A stretch of DNA of 64,000 nt from assembly GCA_977006965.1 (NCBI GenBank), contig OZ345374.1:1798001-1862000 (forward strand), given 5' to 3'. The notes below the pieces were generated by a model that was not told the DNA's origin, did not search any database, and saw only the letters and a program-made list of their open reading frames with translations. This document shows, one piece after another, positions 63,294 to 64,000 of this stretch. The stretch's first letter is position 1, and each line of letters begins with the position of its first letter. The translations under genes and the position numbers were made by a program. The stretch comes from Phymatolithon calcareum. Taxonomy: Eukaryota; Rhodophyta; Florideophyceae; Hapalidiales.

Positions 63294-63767
63294 TACAGTG
63301 AAAATACGTTAAGACTCAGGGCCGTGTATAGATGAGTCCTACCAAATTCCTATTCTCACACTTTTGCCTTTCTATTTGTTACTGAGAGCAGTCAAGGTTC
63401 CTATATATGCACTTTGTAATTCCCAAATGCTTACATGCTGAAAACCTACATATTTTTGAAAGTGTGACCCTCTAGAAACACAATTTTTTCCTAGTAGAGC
63501 ACGCAAGGATAACTTAACACAAAATAAATGATACCATAGCTTCACTTAGCTTACGACTTTACTGACGCCAATGGCCTTCGCAAAGTTGTCCCAAGCTTCT
63601 GCAGATGCGTTGGTAATTTTTAAATAAAAAACTTACAATTCTTCTTCTTCTCCGTACAACTTCGTTGGGAGTCACGGTAAACACGCCTACAGTAGTGCGA
63701 AACGGTCCCTCAAATTTCATGTAGTGCGGAACCTAAATAGTTCGCATTTTTTAGTCTGGCTCTATGC

Positions 63768-63789
63768 GGCACTATATAGCGACCCCATT
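63768..63789 (-). repeat. pogo-like terminal repeat, inverted relative to the 47.8-kb end
   Basis: GGCACTATATAGCGACC at 63768-63784 is the exact complement of 47833-47849, the outer part of the pogo-like left end. It is followed within six bases by TA. It would be the right end of a related element or MITE lying to its left. Confidence 0.6.
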
Positions 63790-64000
63790 GTATTCTATTG
63801 GTACATTACCCCACTCGCACTCGCCAGCACCGTTCGTGAATGTGATTGGCCGCAAAATGTTTTACGTGCAAAACTCCTTGTTTAAAAAAATGTTTCATAC
63901 AAAAATTCTATTCGACGCGCGCATGGGACAAATGCCATTTTTTACATACGGGTGCCCTACGCGAGGTTATGGCACGCAGTATGATAATTTTTAAATTTCG
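63790..64000. other. Right-edge spacer
   Basis: A plus-strand frame (63,764-63,994) is open but crosses the transposon end and is not convincing. Confidence 0.35.

Noticed and set aside
63764-63994. 76-codon plus-strand frame at the right edge
   Set aside because: Starts inside a transposon end and shows no domain.

Overview
This window looks like nuclear DNA of a eukaryote. Its host genes are intron-poor and lie among many mobile elements. A florideophyte red alga (Chondrus-like) fits best: every recognisable host gene is one uninterrupted reading frame, host genes are GC-rich while the spacers are not, a GT61 transferase and nucleotide-sugar-type transporters are present, and most of the rest is transposon. 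The organism call is inference; nothing in the sequence proves the species.

Layout. 0.5-2.5 kb: a 1,977-bp terminal-inverted-repeat element with 5-bp target duplications. 4.1-11.2 kb: a host gene island. It holds a zinc-ribbon protein with EPVSxxW repeats (+), an Sds3/BRMS1-like chromatin protein (-), and two convergent drug/metabolite-superfamily transporters of the TPT/SLC35E type (+ and -) that are diverged paralogues. 12.8-18.6 kb: a young Ty3-type LTR retrotransposon with a chromodomain integrase and one frame break. 22.6-25.6 kb: a clan GH-D-like glycoside hydrolase (+) ending 28 bp from the convergent mitochondrial ribosomal protein uL13 gene (-). 28.9-30.2 kb: a GT61 glycosyltransferase (+).

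From 25.7 kb to the right edge the DNA is mostly transposon: a hAT-like element just upstream of uL13m; three internally deleted copies of one Mutator-like (MULE/SWIM) family; the 3' end of a non-LTR retrotransposon; a 618-bp hAT MITE that split a tandem repeat; two fold-back elements; a large decayed transposase-like gene of a family I cannot name (39.5-43.5 kb, -); an endonuclease fragment of another non-LTR element; a pogo-like element with an intact transposase (47.8-50.5 kb); a dead non-LTR retrotransposon (51.3-56.1 kb); and an intact 1,091-residue CACTA/Plavaka-like transposase (57.6-60.9 kb, -).

The host genes do not form an operon. The two transporters, the GT61 transferase and the glycoside hydrolase would suit Golgi or cell-wall glycan metabolism, but that link is inferred. 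The most unusual features are the unnamed transposase-like pseudogene, the EPVSxxW-repeat protein, the transporter that has lost its conserved lysine motif, and many near-perfect hairpins, several of them inside transposons.
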